Counted from the first letter of the stretch, positions 8,984-21,895 are shown. The stretch: DNA of 64,000 nucleotides from Bryobacterales bacterium (GCA_016721425.1 JADKID010000020.1:1-64000), one strand, 5' to 3'. Translations and numbers: made by a program. Notes: generated from the sequence alone by a model not told the origin.

Positions 8984-9273
8984 GCACAAACGCACTCAGA
9001 AGCCTGCCCAGCCCCGCTCCCACCGCCCCTGGCCAGGACCGCCACGTCTTTGTCGTCTGCACGGGCGAAGCCTGTGAACATGCAGGCGCCGATAGTATTT
9101 TGCGGGAGTTGAGACACCAATGCCATCACGCGCAGGGTGACCTGCGAATCGGCGCGTCGCAGTGCCTGGGCCATTGCCAGTTGGCGCCGGCGATGGTGGA
9201 GGATGGCCGCATCCTCGGCGCCGTCAGCCAGCGCCGTCTCCGCGTGGAATTGATGCGGCTTGGCCTCGTCTAG
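8980..9273 (+). CDS. Thioredoxin-like [2Fe-2S] ferredoxin
   Basis: Predicted 97 residues. After a Pro/Ser-rich start comes HVFVVCTGEACEHAG and later LRIGASQCLGHCQLAPAMV, the four-cysteine pattern (C-x4-C ... C-x3-C) of thioredoxin-fold 2Fe-2S ferredoxins such as the NuoE C-terminal domain and Shethna-type proteins. It starts inside the radical SAM stop codon (four-base overlap), so it is a good candidate electron donor for that enzyme; this pairing is inferred from position. No signal peptide, so cytoplasmic. Length is normal for the stand-alone family (about 80-110). Confidence 0.8.
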   Translation: MSTNALRSLPSPAPTAPGQDRHVFVVCTGEACEHAGADSILRELRHQCHHAQGDLRIGASQCLGHCQLAPAMVEDGRILGAVSQRRLRVELMRLGLV

Positions 9274-9297
9274 CGCCGCACTATTAATCGACTACCA

Positions 9298-9327
9298 AGT
9301 CTTTTATCGTTTCTTGATTAAAAGAGT
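9298..9327. terminator. AT-rich hairpin between convergent genes
   Basis: AGTCTTTTA at 9298-9306 pairs with TAAAAGAGT at 9319-9327 (eight of nine) around a 12-base loop. It sits between the ferredoxin gene and the convergent hypothetical gene, where a bidirectional terminator is expected. The stem is AT-rich and no clean T-run follows, so this is a weak call. Confidence 0.35.
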
Positions 9328-9343
9328 GCGTGGTCTGTAACTC

Positions 9344-9766
9344 TCAGGCTTTTGGCGCGATGTCCATGCGCATCGAGTTGCCTTTATCTCTCGTCGGAGG
9401 CTTCCGCCGGTCCACGCGTGACTCCGGTATGCAAATCAGACATACCGCTTGATCGTATGGGTCGGGGTAGAGATCGAGAGTAACCGGCTCGCTGCCCCGC
9501 TGGAAGTTGGCGAGTTCCTCTTTGGTGACATAGCCCACCCACGCCGTCTGGCCGTCAGCCAGCTTGTGGACCTCGTAGCATTCGAAGTAAGGCTTGATGA
9601 AGAGAGGAATCTCCGCCGCCGACGGCGCGCCGGTGAAGCCGTAGACGCCCGCCGGGAGGTGTTGAATGTCGGTGCCTTCTTCTTTGCCGGTGACGATTCT
9701 CAGGTTGCTGCCATCGCGGAGCGCCTGCCGCTCGGGCAGTAGGGAGTTGTGTAGTGCCTTGGACAT
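9344..9766 (-). CDS. Conserved hypothetical protein
   Basis: About 140 residues from ATG 9766 (MSKALHNSLLPERQALRDG). A TTG at 9802 would add 12 residues, but that codon would overlap the divergent HAD gene start and has no clear ribosome binding site. The protein has a mixed alpha/beta pattern with LRIVTGKEEG, LPAGVYGFTG, PLFIKPYFECYEVHKL and DGQTAWVGYVTKEEL segments, two cysteines (AVCLICI) and a charged tail. There is no signal peptide or membrane helix, so it is probably cytoplasmic. I do not recognise the family. It is convergent with the ferredoxin gene and divergent from the HAD phosphatase. Confidence 0.6.
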   Translation of the reverse strand: MSKALHNSLLPERQALRDGSNLRIVTGKEEGTDIQHLPAGVYGFTGAPSAAEIPLFIKPYFECYEVHKLADGQTAWVGYVTKEELANFQRGSEPVTLDLYPDPYDQAVCLICIPESRVDRRKPPTRDKGNSMRMDIAPKA

Positions 9767-9801
9767 GGTTTGGATAGGGGTTCCTCTGTCATTATCGGAC
9801 A

Positions 9802-10476
9802 ATGCCGCGCAACGCGCTAATCACGGATTTCGACGGTACCATCACGCTGCGTGACTTCTACGAGCTGGCCGTTGCCCACTGTCTCGGGCCGGACATCCCC
9901 GACTACTGGTCCGGGTACGCCACGGGCGCGATCAGCCACTTCGACGCCATCGCGGGGATCTTCAGCCACATCCGATGCCCGGAGTCCGCGGTGCGCGCAT
10001 TGGTCCCGCAGATGGATGCGGACCCGCAGCTCGGCACAGCGGTCCGGCAACTGGAGGCGGCCGGCTGGGACGTGATCATCGTCTCGAACGGGTCCTCGTG
10101 GTACATCGAGCAAATCCTTGCCGCTGCCGGGCTGAGCCATCTGGCCGTCCATGCCAACCCCGGACTCTTTGTGGAAGGGGGCGGCCTGGTGCTGGAACGG
10201 CCGCTGGATTCGCCGTTTCACTCCCCGACACACGGTATCGATAAGTGCGCCGTCTATCGGGAGGCCGTGGCGCGCTACGGCCGTGTGGCGTTTGCCGGAA
10301 ACGGTTCACCGGATGAGGCGGCAGCGCTGCTGGCGCCACCGGAGCTGCGCTTTGCCCGCGGCTGGCTGGCCCGGCGGCTTCGCTCGCGGGGCTTGCCATT
10401 TCGGGCCTTTGAGCGATGGTCGGAGATCGTCCCGATGCTCTGTGGTGCCACTCCGGGGCTCAGCGACGGGGTGTAG
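9802..10476 (+). CDS. HAD-family phosphatase, MtnX/phosphoserine phosphatase-like
   Basis: Predicted 224 residues. Motif I DFDGTIT lies at residues 9-15 (nucleophile aspartate and the acid two residues on). Motif II is IIVSNGSS. Motif III/IV is seen as DKCAVYREAV with FAGNGSPDEAAAL, where the usual GDG(x)SD is replaced by GNGSPDE. This pattern and length fit HAD subfamily IB enzymes close to MtnX (methylthio-ribulose salvage) and phosphoserine phosphatase. No other salvage genes are adjacent, so the substrate is unassigned. Probably cytoplasmic. Its 3' end is convergent with motB, 59 bases away. Confidence 0.75.
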   Translation: MPRNALITDFDGTITLRDFYELAVAHCLGPDIPDYWSGYATGAISHFDAIAGIFSHIRCPESAVRALVPQMDADPQLGTAVRQLEAAGWDVIIVSNGSSWYIEQILAAAGLSHLAVHANPGLFVEGGGLVLERPLDSPFHSPTHGIDKCAVYREAVARYGRVAFAGNGSPDEAAALLAPPELRFARGWLARRLRSRGLPFRAFERWSEIVPMLCGATPGLSDGV

Positions 10477-10535
10477 GCCCGGGGGCCTGGCGGAGGCGAG
10501 GTGGCTGGGCTTGGGCCGTTCGGCTGGGCGCAGGC

Positions 10536-11378
10536 TCAGTGGCCGGACTTGGGTGCAGCGGGCGGGGCGTGTGAAGCTGGTGCGCTGTTGGCGGCGGGTG
10601 CGGGTGAGCCATGGGTGGCGGGCGCGGCTGCCAAGGCGACATCGGCCGGCGGCTCGCGGTACTGCACCAACACCGAGACCCGGCGATTCATGGGATTGAG
10701 CGGCTGCTTGGCGTCCCGCAGGTGCTGGTCGGCGAAGCCCCGGATCTGCGCGATGTGGTTGCCCTCCACGCCGGCCTCCTGCAGGATCCTACGCGCACTG
10801 TTGGCGCGATCGGCGGATAGCTCCCAATTGGTATAGCCCGCTTCGGACGCGTAAGGCTTGGCGTCCGTATGGCCCTCGATCAGCAGCTTGTTCGGAAGCG
10901 ATTTCAATTGGCTGCCCATCATGCGGATCAGCTCATTGCCCTTGTCCAGCGGCTTGGGGCTGCCGTTTTCGAAGAACAGGCCACCTTCCTTTTCCAGCAG
11001 TTCAATCCGCAGGCCTTCGGCCGTGACGGTGACCTCGATGTTGTCCTTCATCTGCTCAAACTTGGGCAATTCGCGCATGGCCTGCTGGAGCTTTTCCTTG
11101 AGCTTGCTCATGTCGTCCTTGGCCACGGTGAGGGCTTCGCCCGCGCCGGCCATGTTGGACCCCGACATCTTCCCATTGCCAGTGGGATCCTGAAAGTAGC
11201 CGCCCACGGCCTTTTTGACCTTTTCACTACTGGAGAGCAGCCAGAGCACCATGAACAGCGCCATCATGGCGGTGACGAAGTCCGCGTAGGCGACCTTCCA
11301 GGCGCCGCCGTGATGGCCGGCGTGGCCCTTCTTCTTGCGGACGACGATGATTGGCGCGGGCGCCGAGGGTGATCCCAT
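10536..11378 (-). CDS. motB: Flagellar motor stator protein MotB
   Basis: Predicted 280 residues. A basic N-terminus (VVRKKKGHAGHHGG) is followed by one membrane helix, YADFVTAMMALFMVLWLL, containing the conserved aspartate that carries protons or sodium. The C-terminal half is an OmpA-like peptidoglycan-binding domain: LLIEGHTDAKP, NWELSADRANSARRIL and GFADQ...NPMNRRV. A Pro/Ala-rich tail of about 40 residues follows. With MotA it forms the torque-generating stator in the inner membrane. It starts nine bases after the motA stop, so the two are co-transcribed. Length is normal for MotB. Confidence 0.95.
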   Translation of the reverse strand: MGSPSAPAPIIVVRKKKGHAGHHGGAWKVAYADFVTAMMALFMVLWLLSSSEKVKKAVGGYFQDPTGNGKMSGSNMAGAGEALTVAKDDMSKLKEKLQQAMRELPKFEQMKDNIEVTVTAEGLRIELLEKEGGLFFENGSPKPLDKGNELIRMMGSQLKSLPNKLLIEGHTDAKPYASEAGYTNWELSADRANSARRILQEAGVEGNHIAQIRGFADQHLRDAKQPLNPMNRRVSVLVQYREPPADVALAAAPATHGSPAPAANSAPASHAPPAAPKSGH

Positions 11379-11387
11379 TTCTATCTC

Positions 11388-12281
11388 CTATGCGGCAGGC
11401 GCCGCTCCGCCGCCTTTGATGGCTGCCTCTGTCTCTTTGAAACTGGGCCGGATGTGCAGCGGGATGCCACGCCGGGCGAACTCCACGGCCAGCGACGGGG
11501 CAGTGCCTTTCACGAACGCAAGGACCCCAATCCGCAAGAACTGCATATACTGTCCGTGCGCTTCCCCGATCTTGCTCATATTGGACGCCAGCGGCGACAG
11601 GAATCCGTAACACAGCAGGATGCCGAGGAACGTGCCCACCAGCGCAGCCGCCACCTTGTGCCCGATTTCTTCGGGAGGGCCGCCGAGGGCACCCATCGTA
11701 ATGACGATGCCCAGTACGCAGGCTACAATGCCGATGCCCGGCAGCGCGTCGGCCACGGTGGTGAGCGCCGACGCCGATTCGGCATGGCCGTGGTGCTGCA
11801 CATCCAGATCCAGCTCCATCAACTGATCCAGCTCGAACGGCGCTACGCCGCCAGAGATCGACATCCGAACGGTGTCGCAGAAGAAGTGCAGGGCGTGATG
11901 GTCTTTGAGGAACTTGGGGTACTTCCCAAAGAGCTGGCTTTTGTCCGGCTCGTCGAGATCCGCCTCCAGTTTCGCCATCCCGTTCTTGCGGGCATAGACG
12001 AAAATGTCGTTCAGCATCCGCAGCTGCTCGACGTAGAAGGGCTTTGTGAAGGGAGATCCTTTCAGTGTGCCGATCATGCCCTTCAAGACATCGATGAGGA
12101 TATGTAGCGGATTGGCGATGAGCAAAGTGCCCAACCCGGCGCCGCCGATGATTACCAGTTCAGCGGGCTGCATGAGCACCATCAGGTTCCCATGCTCCAT
12201 CAGGTAACCGCCGACGATCGCACCGATCACAACGACAAAGCCGATAATGACAAACATAAAAGCGCGAGGGCTTAACTCCAT
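11388..12281 (-). CDS. motA: Flagellar motor stator protein MotA
   Basis: Predicted 297 residues with four membrane helices: the first near 7-27, a second near 33-55, and a late pair near 175-215 (VADALPGIGIVACVLGIVITMGALGG and a helix ending LLCYGFLSP). The large cytoplasmic loop has a RKNGMAKLEADLDEP segment. MotA forms the five-subunit ring around MotB and couples ion flow to rotation. The start ATG 12281 has GAAGAGG directly upstream, but only one base separates it from the codon. A sigma-28-type promoter sits immediately upstream, so transcription is probably tied to late flagellar gene expression. No other flagellar gene is in the window. Confidence 0.95.
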   Translation of the reverse strand: MELSPRAFMFVIIGFVVVIGAIVGGYLMEHGNLMVLMQPAELVIIGGAGLGTLLIANPLHILIDVLKGMIGTLKGSPFTKPFYVEQLRMLNDIFVYARKNGMAKLEADLDEPDKSQLFGKYPKFLKDHHALHFFCDTVRMSISGGVAPFELDQLMELDLDVQHHGHAESASALTTVADALPGIGIVACVLGIVITMGALGGPPEEIGHKVAAALVGTFLGILLCYGFLSPLASNMSKIGEAHGQYMQFLRIGVLAFVKGTAPSLAVEFARRGIPLHIRPSFKETEAAIKGGGAAPAA

Positions 12282-12295
12282 GCCCTCTTCAGTGC

Positions 12296-12322
12296 GTATC
12301 GGCGCGCGGGAGCGAACTTTGA
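12296..12322 (-). promoter_or_regulatory. Sigma-28 (FliA)-type promoter of motAB
   Basis: On the minus strand, TCAAAGTT (12315-12322) is followed by exactly 11 bases and then GCCGATAC (12296-12303). The known sigma-28 consensus is TAAAGTTT-N11-GCCGATAA, so both boxes and the spacing agree closely. The expected transcription start, about 6 bases beyond the -10 box, leaves a leader of roughly 8-10 bases before the motA ATG. Confidence 0.8.
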
Positions 12323-12358
12323 GCGAGTCCGCGAAAAGCCCGCGCTACACTGGGATGG

Positions 12359-13606
12359 ATGGTGGAGCCCCTCCAAACGGCCCGCAGGGCCTTTGAGCCG
12401 GTCGAATCACTGGCCGGTCGGCCGGGAGTGGGAGAAGTGCTGCGCTTTTTTGCGCGGGAACGCCGCTGGATCGACGAACAGCACCTGAATTTGTGCCGGA
12501 TTCCGGCCCCTACCTTTCTAGAGGCCAAGCGTGCGGAGTGGCTGGAGGCGCAGTTTTCCGCTCTTGGGTGGGACGCGAAAATCGACCGTGCCGGCAATGT
12601 TACGGCCCAGCTTCCGGGTGCCGCCAAGGATGGCCCGGTGGTGGCGCTGACGGCGCACATGGATACCGTCCTGGCGCCGCGCAATCCGGAAGAGATCCGG
12701 ATTGACGGGAAGGACCGATTTCTGGGCCCGGGCATCTCCGATAACGGTGCCGGGCTTGCCGGTCTGCTCGCGATAGCCAAGGCGATCGTCACCGCGCCGA
12801 GCGTCGAACACACGCAGCGCCTGTTGCTGGTGGCCAATGTCGGCGAAGAAGGGGAAGGAAACCTGAGCGGCATGAAGTTTCTTTGCCGCCAATCGCCCTA
12901 CGCCGCGAGGCTGCATTCCATTCTGGTGCTGGACGGGCCGGACACCACGCACATCACGGCTGACGCTCTGGCCTGCCGCCGCTTTGAGGTGACGGTAACG
13001 GGGCCGGGCGGGCACTCGTGGTCCGATCACGGTATGGCCAATCCCATTCACGGACTGGCGCGGGCCATCACCTGGTATGCCGATGCGCGGGACGAAGAGC
13101 CGCCTCGCCGGGGCGCCAGCTCCTGGAATTTCGGCGTCATCGAAGGCGGCTCCACCGTCAACGCCATTCCCGCTTCGGCGCGGGTCAAGGTGGATCTGCG
13201 GTCCGAGAGTCCGGGCGAACTCGACGATCTGGCCAACCAGCTAGCCGTCACGCTGGAGCGGGCGCTGCTGGCTGAGAATGAGCGTGCGCTGACGGGCCGG
13301 GTGACGGGCAAGATCCGCGAGACCGGTTCGCGGCCCGGCGGGCACCTGGCGGAAGGGGCATCGATCCTGCGTCACATTCTGGCGGTGGATCACCATCTGG
13401 GCATTCGTTCCCGCAGGGATTGCGCCTCCACTGACGCCAACGTGCCGCTTTCGATGGGGATCCCTGCTGTCTCGATCGGCGCCGGCGGGCAGGGCGGCGG
13501 CGCCCACACTGCGAACGAGTGGTATGCGCCGGATGGCCGGGACCTGGGTCTGCGCCGCGCCTTTCTGATCGCCTGCCGCCTGCTGGAAGAAGCGGCGCCG
13601 GCGTGA
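12359..13606 (+). CDS. M20-family metallopeptidase (tripeptidase-like)
   Basis: Predicted 415 residues, cytoplasmic (no signal). Motifs of the M20 zinc peptidase family: AHMDTVLAP (first zinc histidine and catalytic aspartate), GISDNGAGLAG (bridging aspartate), NVGEEGEGNLSG (general base Glu and next ligand), LDGPDTTHI, VTGPGGHSWSDHG (dimerisation-domain histidine), and a late AHTANEWY (final histidine). Close in style to PepT/peptidase T-like dipeptide or tripeptide aminopeptidases. The start lies on the far side of the motA promoter region. The next gene begins inside its stop codon (GTGA at 13603), suggesting coupling with a transporter. Confidence 0.85.
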   Translation: MVEPLQTARRAFEPVESLAGRPGVGEVLRFFARERRWIDEQHLNLCRIPAPTFLEAKRAEWLEAQFSALGWDAKIDRAGNVTAQLPGAAKDGPVVALTAHMDTVLAPRNPEEIRIDGKDRFLGPGISDNGAGLAGLLAIAKAIVTAPSVEHTQRLLLVANVGEEGEGNLSGMKFLCRQSPYAARLHSILVLDGPDTTHITADALACRRFEVTVTGPGGHSWSDHGMANPIHGLARAITWYADARDEEPPRRGASSWNFGVIEGGSTVNAIPASARVKVDLRSESPGELDDLANQLAVTLERALLAENERALTGRVTGKIRETGSRPGGHLAEGASILRHILAVDHHLGIRSRRDCASTDANVPLSMGIPAVSIGAGGQGGGAHTANEWYAPDGRDLGLRRAFLIACRLLEEAAPA

Positions 13607-14502
13607 GCGCGGGGGATCGCCATCTGCGGGCCGAACTGGCCATCGCGGCCGTTGCCTTCCTGTGGGGCGCGACATTCATCATCGTCAAGAACTCCCTCAA
13701 CGATGCCTCCACCTTCCTCTTCCTCAGTCTGCGCTTCACCATGGCTACCGCGCTGCTTTGGTTCGTGCTGCGCAACCGGTTGCGCCGCAAGGGTCCGTCG
13801 GATTGGCGGGGCGGGCTGCTTTGCGGGTTCTTCCTCTTTTTGGGGTATGTGCTGCAAACGGCCGGGCTGCGGTTGACCACGGCGTCGAATTCGGCATTCA
13901 TCACCGGACTGTACGTTGTGCTGGTACCTTTGCTGGGCTCGCTCGTCAATAGAAGTAAACCGAGGCTGGTGGAAATCACCGGCGCGGTGGCGGCGCTCAT
14001 TGGCACCGGGCTGATGACGTCGCCGATGACGTCGGTGGCGATGGGGATGCGGTTCAACACGGGCGACCTCCTGACGGCGGCCTGCGCGCTGGCCTTTGCT
14101 GGACACATCCTGTCGGTGGCTCATTACTCTAAGACGATGGACTATGAACGGCTGAGCTTGTACCAGGTGGGCGGCGTGGCGCTGTTGTCCTGGCTGGGTG
14201 CGTCGTTTATGGAACCGGTGCGTGTGGTCTGGACGGGACGCCTTTGGTTTGGGTTGCTCTCCACGGCTATATTGGCCACGGCGCTGTCGTTTCTGCTGTA
14301 CACCTGGGCTCAGAAACATACAACAGCGGCCCGAAGCGCGCTAATCTTTGCGTTAGAGCCGGTTTTCGCCGGTCTGACGGCCTGGATTGTCGCTGGAGAG
14401 GCATGGACGGCCCGGTCTCTAGCCGGCGCGGCGCTGATTCTAGCGGGTATCGTTTTGGTAGAAGTGAAACCGGCGCGCCCTGCGGGGCATCAACTGGGAT
14501 AG
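13603..14502 (+). CDS. EamA/DMT-family transporter
   Basis: About 299 residues from GTG 13603, which overlaps the M20 peptidase stop. It has about ten hydrophobic helices in two EamA repeats: the first opens ELAIAAVAFLWGATFIIVKN, and the second includes LLTAACALAFAGHILSVAHY and ends with a helix of alternating Gly/Ala. The drug/metabolite transporter superfamily exports amino acids, purines and other metabolites across the inner membrane. The substrate is unknown; coupling to a peptidase suggests, but does not show, amino acid export. An upstream in-frame start at 13519 would lie inside the peptidase gene and was not used. Confidence 0.85.
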   Translation: MSAGDRHLRAELAIAAVAFLWGATFIIVKNSLNDASTFLFLSLRFTMATALLWFVLRNRLRRKGPSDWRGGLLCGFFLFLGYVLQTAGLRLTTASNSAFITGLYVVLVPLLGSLVNRSKPRLVEITGAVAALIGTGLMTSPMTSVAMGMRFNTGDLLTAACALAFAGHILSVAHYSKTMDYERLSLYQVGGVALLSWLGASFMEPVRVVWTGRLWFGLLSTAILATALSFLLYTWAQKHTTAARSALIFALEPVFAGLTAWIVAGEAWTARSLAGAALILAGIVLVEVKPARPAGHQLG

Positions 14503-14533
14503 ATAGATCTGGAAGGAAATTCAAGGAAGCGAT

Positions 14534-16171
14534 ATGAGTCAGAACGAAGTACGAAGCTGGCTGAGCAGATTGCGCCAGCAGAAGTTGTTCTCGGCGAGCC
14601 TGCTGGTATTCACCCTGGCGCTGGCCGTTTTGTTGGGGACTGCGTTGACGACGGGCGTCAGTGCCGCCAAAGGGCAGACCGCCGCACCCGACGCGACACC
14701 CCTGACCGTACCACCGGTGAAACAGCTCTCGAACGATTTCACGAAGCTGGCCAAGATGCTGGAGCCGTCCGTCGTGTTTATCTCCACGGACTTTACGCCG
14801 AAGCAACAGAGTACAGCGGCGCCGAAACGGCGCACGCCCAATCCTCACGCAACGCCGCAGGATGGCGAAGATGAGGACGGCGGCAATATGGATCAGCTCC
14901 GCAAGTTCTTTGGCATGCCCTTTGGCGGTGATGCCACGCCCCGCAAGCGGGAGGGCTCCGGCTCGGGGTTCATTGTGGACAAGAACGGGTACATCATCAC
15001 GAATTTCCATGTTGTGGAGCAGGCTGATCATATCAAGGTCAAGCTGACCGGCGATAAGACCGAGCACAAGGCGAAACTGATTGGCACCGATGAGGAGACC
15101 GACATCGCGATCATCAAGATCGACGTGGGCAAGCCGCTACAGGCCATCAAGATCGCGAACTCCGACAGCGTTCAGGTGGGTGATTGGGCCGTGGCCATCG
15201 GCGCGCCTTTCGGGTTGGAGACCTCTGTGACAGCGGGTATCGTTTCGGCGACGGGCCGCGACATCGCGCGCCAGTTCCAGCGCTTCATCCAGACCGACGC
15301 CGCCATCAACCCCGGCAACTCGGGCGGACCGCTGGTGAACATCAACGGCGAGGTGATCGGCATCAACACGATGATTGCCACACAGTCCGGCGGCTATCAG
15401 GGCATCGGTTTCGCGCTGCCCATGAATACCGCGGCGAAGGTGTATAACCAGGTGATTCAGAACGGCCGGGTGGCGCGCGGCTCCATTGGCATCAGCTTCC
15501 CCCGGGATCAGGGCAAGATGGAGAACACTCTGAAGGCGCTCGGCTTCAAGCACGGCGTGATCATCGAATCCGTCACCAAGGGCGGGCCGGCGGAAAAGGC
15601 TGGAATCCAGGGTGACGACGTGGTGCTGGCGCTGAACGGCAAGCCGGTGAAGGACGGCGACGATCTGGTGAGCCGTGTTTCTGATATGCCGCTGGGATCC
15701 GATGCGACGATTTCGATTGATCGGGACGGCAAGACGGTGGATAAGAAGATCACCATTGAGGACCGGGAAAAGGTCTTCAGGGACGATCCGCGCATTGCCC
15801 GCAACCGGCGCGAGATGACGGACCCCGAGGACACCAAGGGCACGGAAACGACGGCGCGTTTCGGCATCGGCATCCGCGCTATCACCGAGGAGCAACGCAA
15901 GGAGCTGGCGTTTGAGACACCGGGCGGCGTACTGGTGACGGTGGTGGAGGAAGGCTCATTCGCCGAGGAGATCGGCGTGAAGGAGCGCGACATCATTGTG
16001 AGCATCAACCGCCAGCCGGTCTCGAGCTTTGAAGACGTGAAGCGGATTCAGGGCAAGCTGAAATCGGGTGACGCGGTGGCGTTCAAAGTGATGCGGGCGA
16101 TTCCGGGCGCGCGGCGGGGCCAGTCCACCTGGACGGGTACCTATATGTCGGGCACGTTGCCGCCGCAATAA
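14534..16171 (+). CDS. degP: Periplasmic serine protease, DegP/HtrA family
   Basis: Predicted 545 residues. An N-terminal membrane anchor or uncleaved signal (LFSASLLVFTLALAVLLGTA) is followed by a trypsin-like domain with the full triad: TNFHVVEQ (His, about 159), EETDIAIIKID (Asp, about 189) and NPGNSGGPLVN (Ser, about 262). Two PDZ domains follow, the first around residues 310-400 (GVIIESVTKGGPAEKAGIQG) and the second around 430-530 (GVLVTVVEEGSFAEEIGV). DegP-type proteases clear misfolded envelope proteins. A good ribosome binding site (AAGGAAG, about five bases before ATG 14534) fixes the start. A strong hairpin terminator follows the gene. Confidence 0.92.
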   Translation: MSQNEVRSWLSRLRQQKLFSASLLVFTLALAVLLGTALTTGVSAAKGQTAAPDATPLTVPPVKQLSNDFTKLAKMLEPSVVFISTDFTPKQQSTAAPKRRTPNPHATPQDGEDEDGGNMDQLRKFFGMPFGGDATPRKREGSGSGFIVDKNGYIITNFHVVEQADHIKVKLTGDKTEHKAKLIGTDEETDIAIIKIDVGKPLQAIKIANSDSVQVGDWAVAIGAPFGLETSVTAGIVSATGRDIARQFQRFIQTDAAINPGNSGGPLVNINGEVIGINTMIATQSGGYQGIGFALPMNTAAKVYNQVIQNGRVARGSIGISFPRDQGKMENTLKALGFKHGVIIESVTKGGPAEKAGIQGDDVVLALNGKPVKDGDDLVSRVSDMPLGSDATISIDRDGKTVDKKITIEDREKVFRDDPRIARNRREMTDPEDTKGTETTARFGIGIRAITEEQRKELAFETPGGVLVTVVEEGSFAEEIGVKERDIIVSINRQPVSSFEDVKRIQGKLKSGDAVAFKVMRAIPGARRGQSTWTGTYMSGTLPPQ

Positions 16172-16194
16172 ACCAGTTGGGTTGAGTGTAAAGG

Positions 16195-16233
16195 AAAGGG
16201 CCGGTCATCCGCAGCGCGGGTGGCCGGCCCTTT
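16195..16233. terminator. Bidirectional intrinsic terminator between degP and gmd
   Basis: AAAGGGCCGG (16195-16204) and CCGGCCCTTT (16224-16233) form a perfect ten-base stem with a 19-base loop. The A-rich and T-rich ends flank the stem on both strands, so it can terminate degP on the plus strand and the gmd-ending operon on the minus strand. Confidence 0.8.
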
Positions 16234-16237
16234 CGTA

Positions 16238-17203
16238 TTAGCGAAGGTCGGCTTCCACCATCTCGCGGACGATATCGGCGAAAGCGGTTTTGGGCGCCCA
16301 GCCGAGGACGCGACGGGCCTTGGCGGCGTCGCCGCTGAGCGGCAGTTCTTCACTGGGACGCATCAGTGTTTCGTCCGTGCGGAGGTAATCGGCGGCATTC
16401 AGGCCGGCGATGGAGAAGGCCAGATCGGCGAACTGCTGGACGGTATGCGTCTCGCCGGTGGCCACCACGTAGTCGTCGCCTTTGGGCTGCTGCAGCATCA
16501 GCCACATGGCCTCGACGTAGTCCTTGGCGTAGCCCCAGTCGCGCCGGGAATCCGTGCGGCCCAGCCGCAGTTCCACCGACATGCCCTTCTTAATGCGGGC
16601 CACCGTGGAGGTGATCTTCCGCGTGACAAACTCGTAGCCGCGGCGCGGCGACTCGTGATTGTAGAGGATGCCGCAGGCCCCGAAGAAGCCATAGGCCTCG
16701 CGGTAGTTTCGCATCAGCTCGTAGGCCGTCTCCTTGCTGATGCCATAGGCGGAGCGCGGATGGAAATGGGTGGCTTCCGATTGCGGCGAGTGGGCAACCG
16801 TTCCGAACATCTCGCTGGAACCCGCGAAAAAGAACCGGCATTCCGGCGTCATGGTGCGGAGCGCGGCCAGGACGTGATGCGTGCCATGGATGTTGGTGTT
16901 CATCGTGGCAAACTCATCCTCAAAGCTAAACCCGACGAAACTGCGGGCGGCCAGGTGGTAGCATTCATCGGGGCGGACGTCGCCGATGGTGCGGACAATT
17001 GCGGGGTAGCTCTCCAGCTCGGCGGCATGGAGATGGAGGCGCGGCAAACAGCCGGAGAGATTCTGCATGCGAATCTCCGGCGCCTCCAGGTCACTGCGCA
17101 GGACGGTGCCATGGACTTCGTAGCCCTTGGCAAGGAGCAGTTCGGCCAGGTACGATCCGTCCTGGCCGGAGATGCCGGTGATGAGGGCGCGTCTGGCAGC
17201 CAT
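16238..17203 (-). CDS. gmd: GDP-mannose 4,6-dehydratase
   Basis: Predicted 321 residues. Short-chain dehydrogenase fold with an N-terminal NAD(P)-binding glycine motif, ALITGISGQDGSYLAELLL, typical of GMD. An FAGSSEMFG strand precedes SAYGISK (catalytic Tyr-x3-Lys), and the GMD signature NHESPRRGYEFVTRKIT is complete. GMD converts GDP-mannose to GDP-4-keto-6-deoxy-mannose, the precursor of GDP-fucose, GDP-rhamnose or perosamine. No fcl/rmd gene is adjacent. It begins eight bases after the rho stop on the same strand, so it may be the last gene of the clpX-lon-engB-rho run; linkage of rho to sugar metabolism is probably incidental. Confidence 0.92.
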   Translation of the reverse strand: MAARRALITGISGQDGSYLAELLLAKGYEVHGTVLRSDLEAPEIRMQNLSGCLPRLHLHAAELESYPAIVRTIGDVRPDECYHLAARSFVGFSFEDEFATMNTNIHGTHHVLAALRTMTPECRFFFAGSSEMFGTVAHSPQSEATHFHPRSAYGISKETAYELMRNYREAYGFFGACGILYNHESPRRGYEFVTRKITSTVARIKKGMSVELRLGRTDSRRDWGYAKDYVEAMWLMLQQPKGDDYVVATGETHTVQQFADLAFSIAGLNAADYLRTDETLMRPSEELPLSGDAAKARRVLGWAPKTAFADIVREMVEADLR

Positions 17204-17211
17204 GGCGGGAG

Positions 17212-18771
<1,560 letters not shown>

Positions 18772-19327
18772 ATCTCTTTCACTCCTTGGCCCGTGAGGCC
18801 CGAGAACCAGACGAGGTCGCCATCCGGGTAGTGCCCGCGGATGTTCTTCTGGCTCGCATTTCTTTCTTTCTGATTGAGCTTGTCCACTTTGGTGGCCGCG
18901 ACCATGTAAGGCCGCTGATGAAATTCCAGCCACTCTTTCAACTGGAGATCAATCTCCATCCAGCCGCGCCGGGCATCCAACAAGAGGACGCAAAGCGCCA
19001 AATTATCACGATTCACCAGGTACGCGTCAATAAATTCCTGCCAGCCCCGCGTCACGCTCTTCGGGGCCTTGGCGTACCCATATCCGGGGAGATCGACGAA
19101 CAGAATTCGATCCTCCACCCGGAAAAAATTCACTGCCTGCGTGCGGCCCGGGGTGCTGGACGTGAACGCCAGCTTCTGCCCGAGCAGCTTGTTCAGCAAT
19201 GTGGATTTCCCGACGTTGCTCCTGCCAAGGAACGCCACCTCGGGCAGTTCCGGGGTAGGGAACTGCGACTCGTGGGTCGCACTCAACAGAAACTGAGCCG
19301 AGCACAACACGGCGGAGTCCGGAGCCT

Positions 19328-21805
<2,478 letters not shown>

Positions 21806-21895
21806 CGTGATGTTTGGGGGTTGTCTGGTTAGATAATATCGAGTTCCACGCCGGTGCGCCGGAGTCGCATGGCTAGCGGCAGTGGGTGGAAGGGC

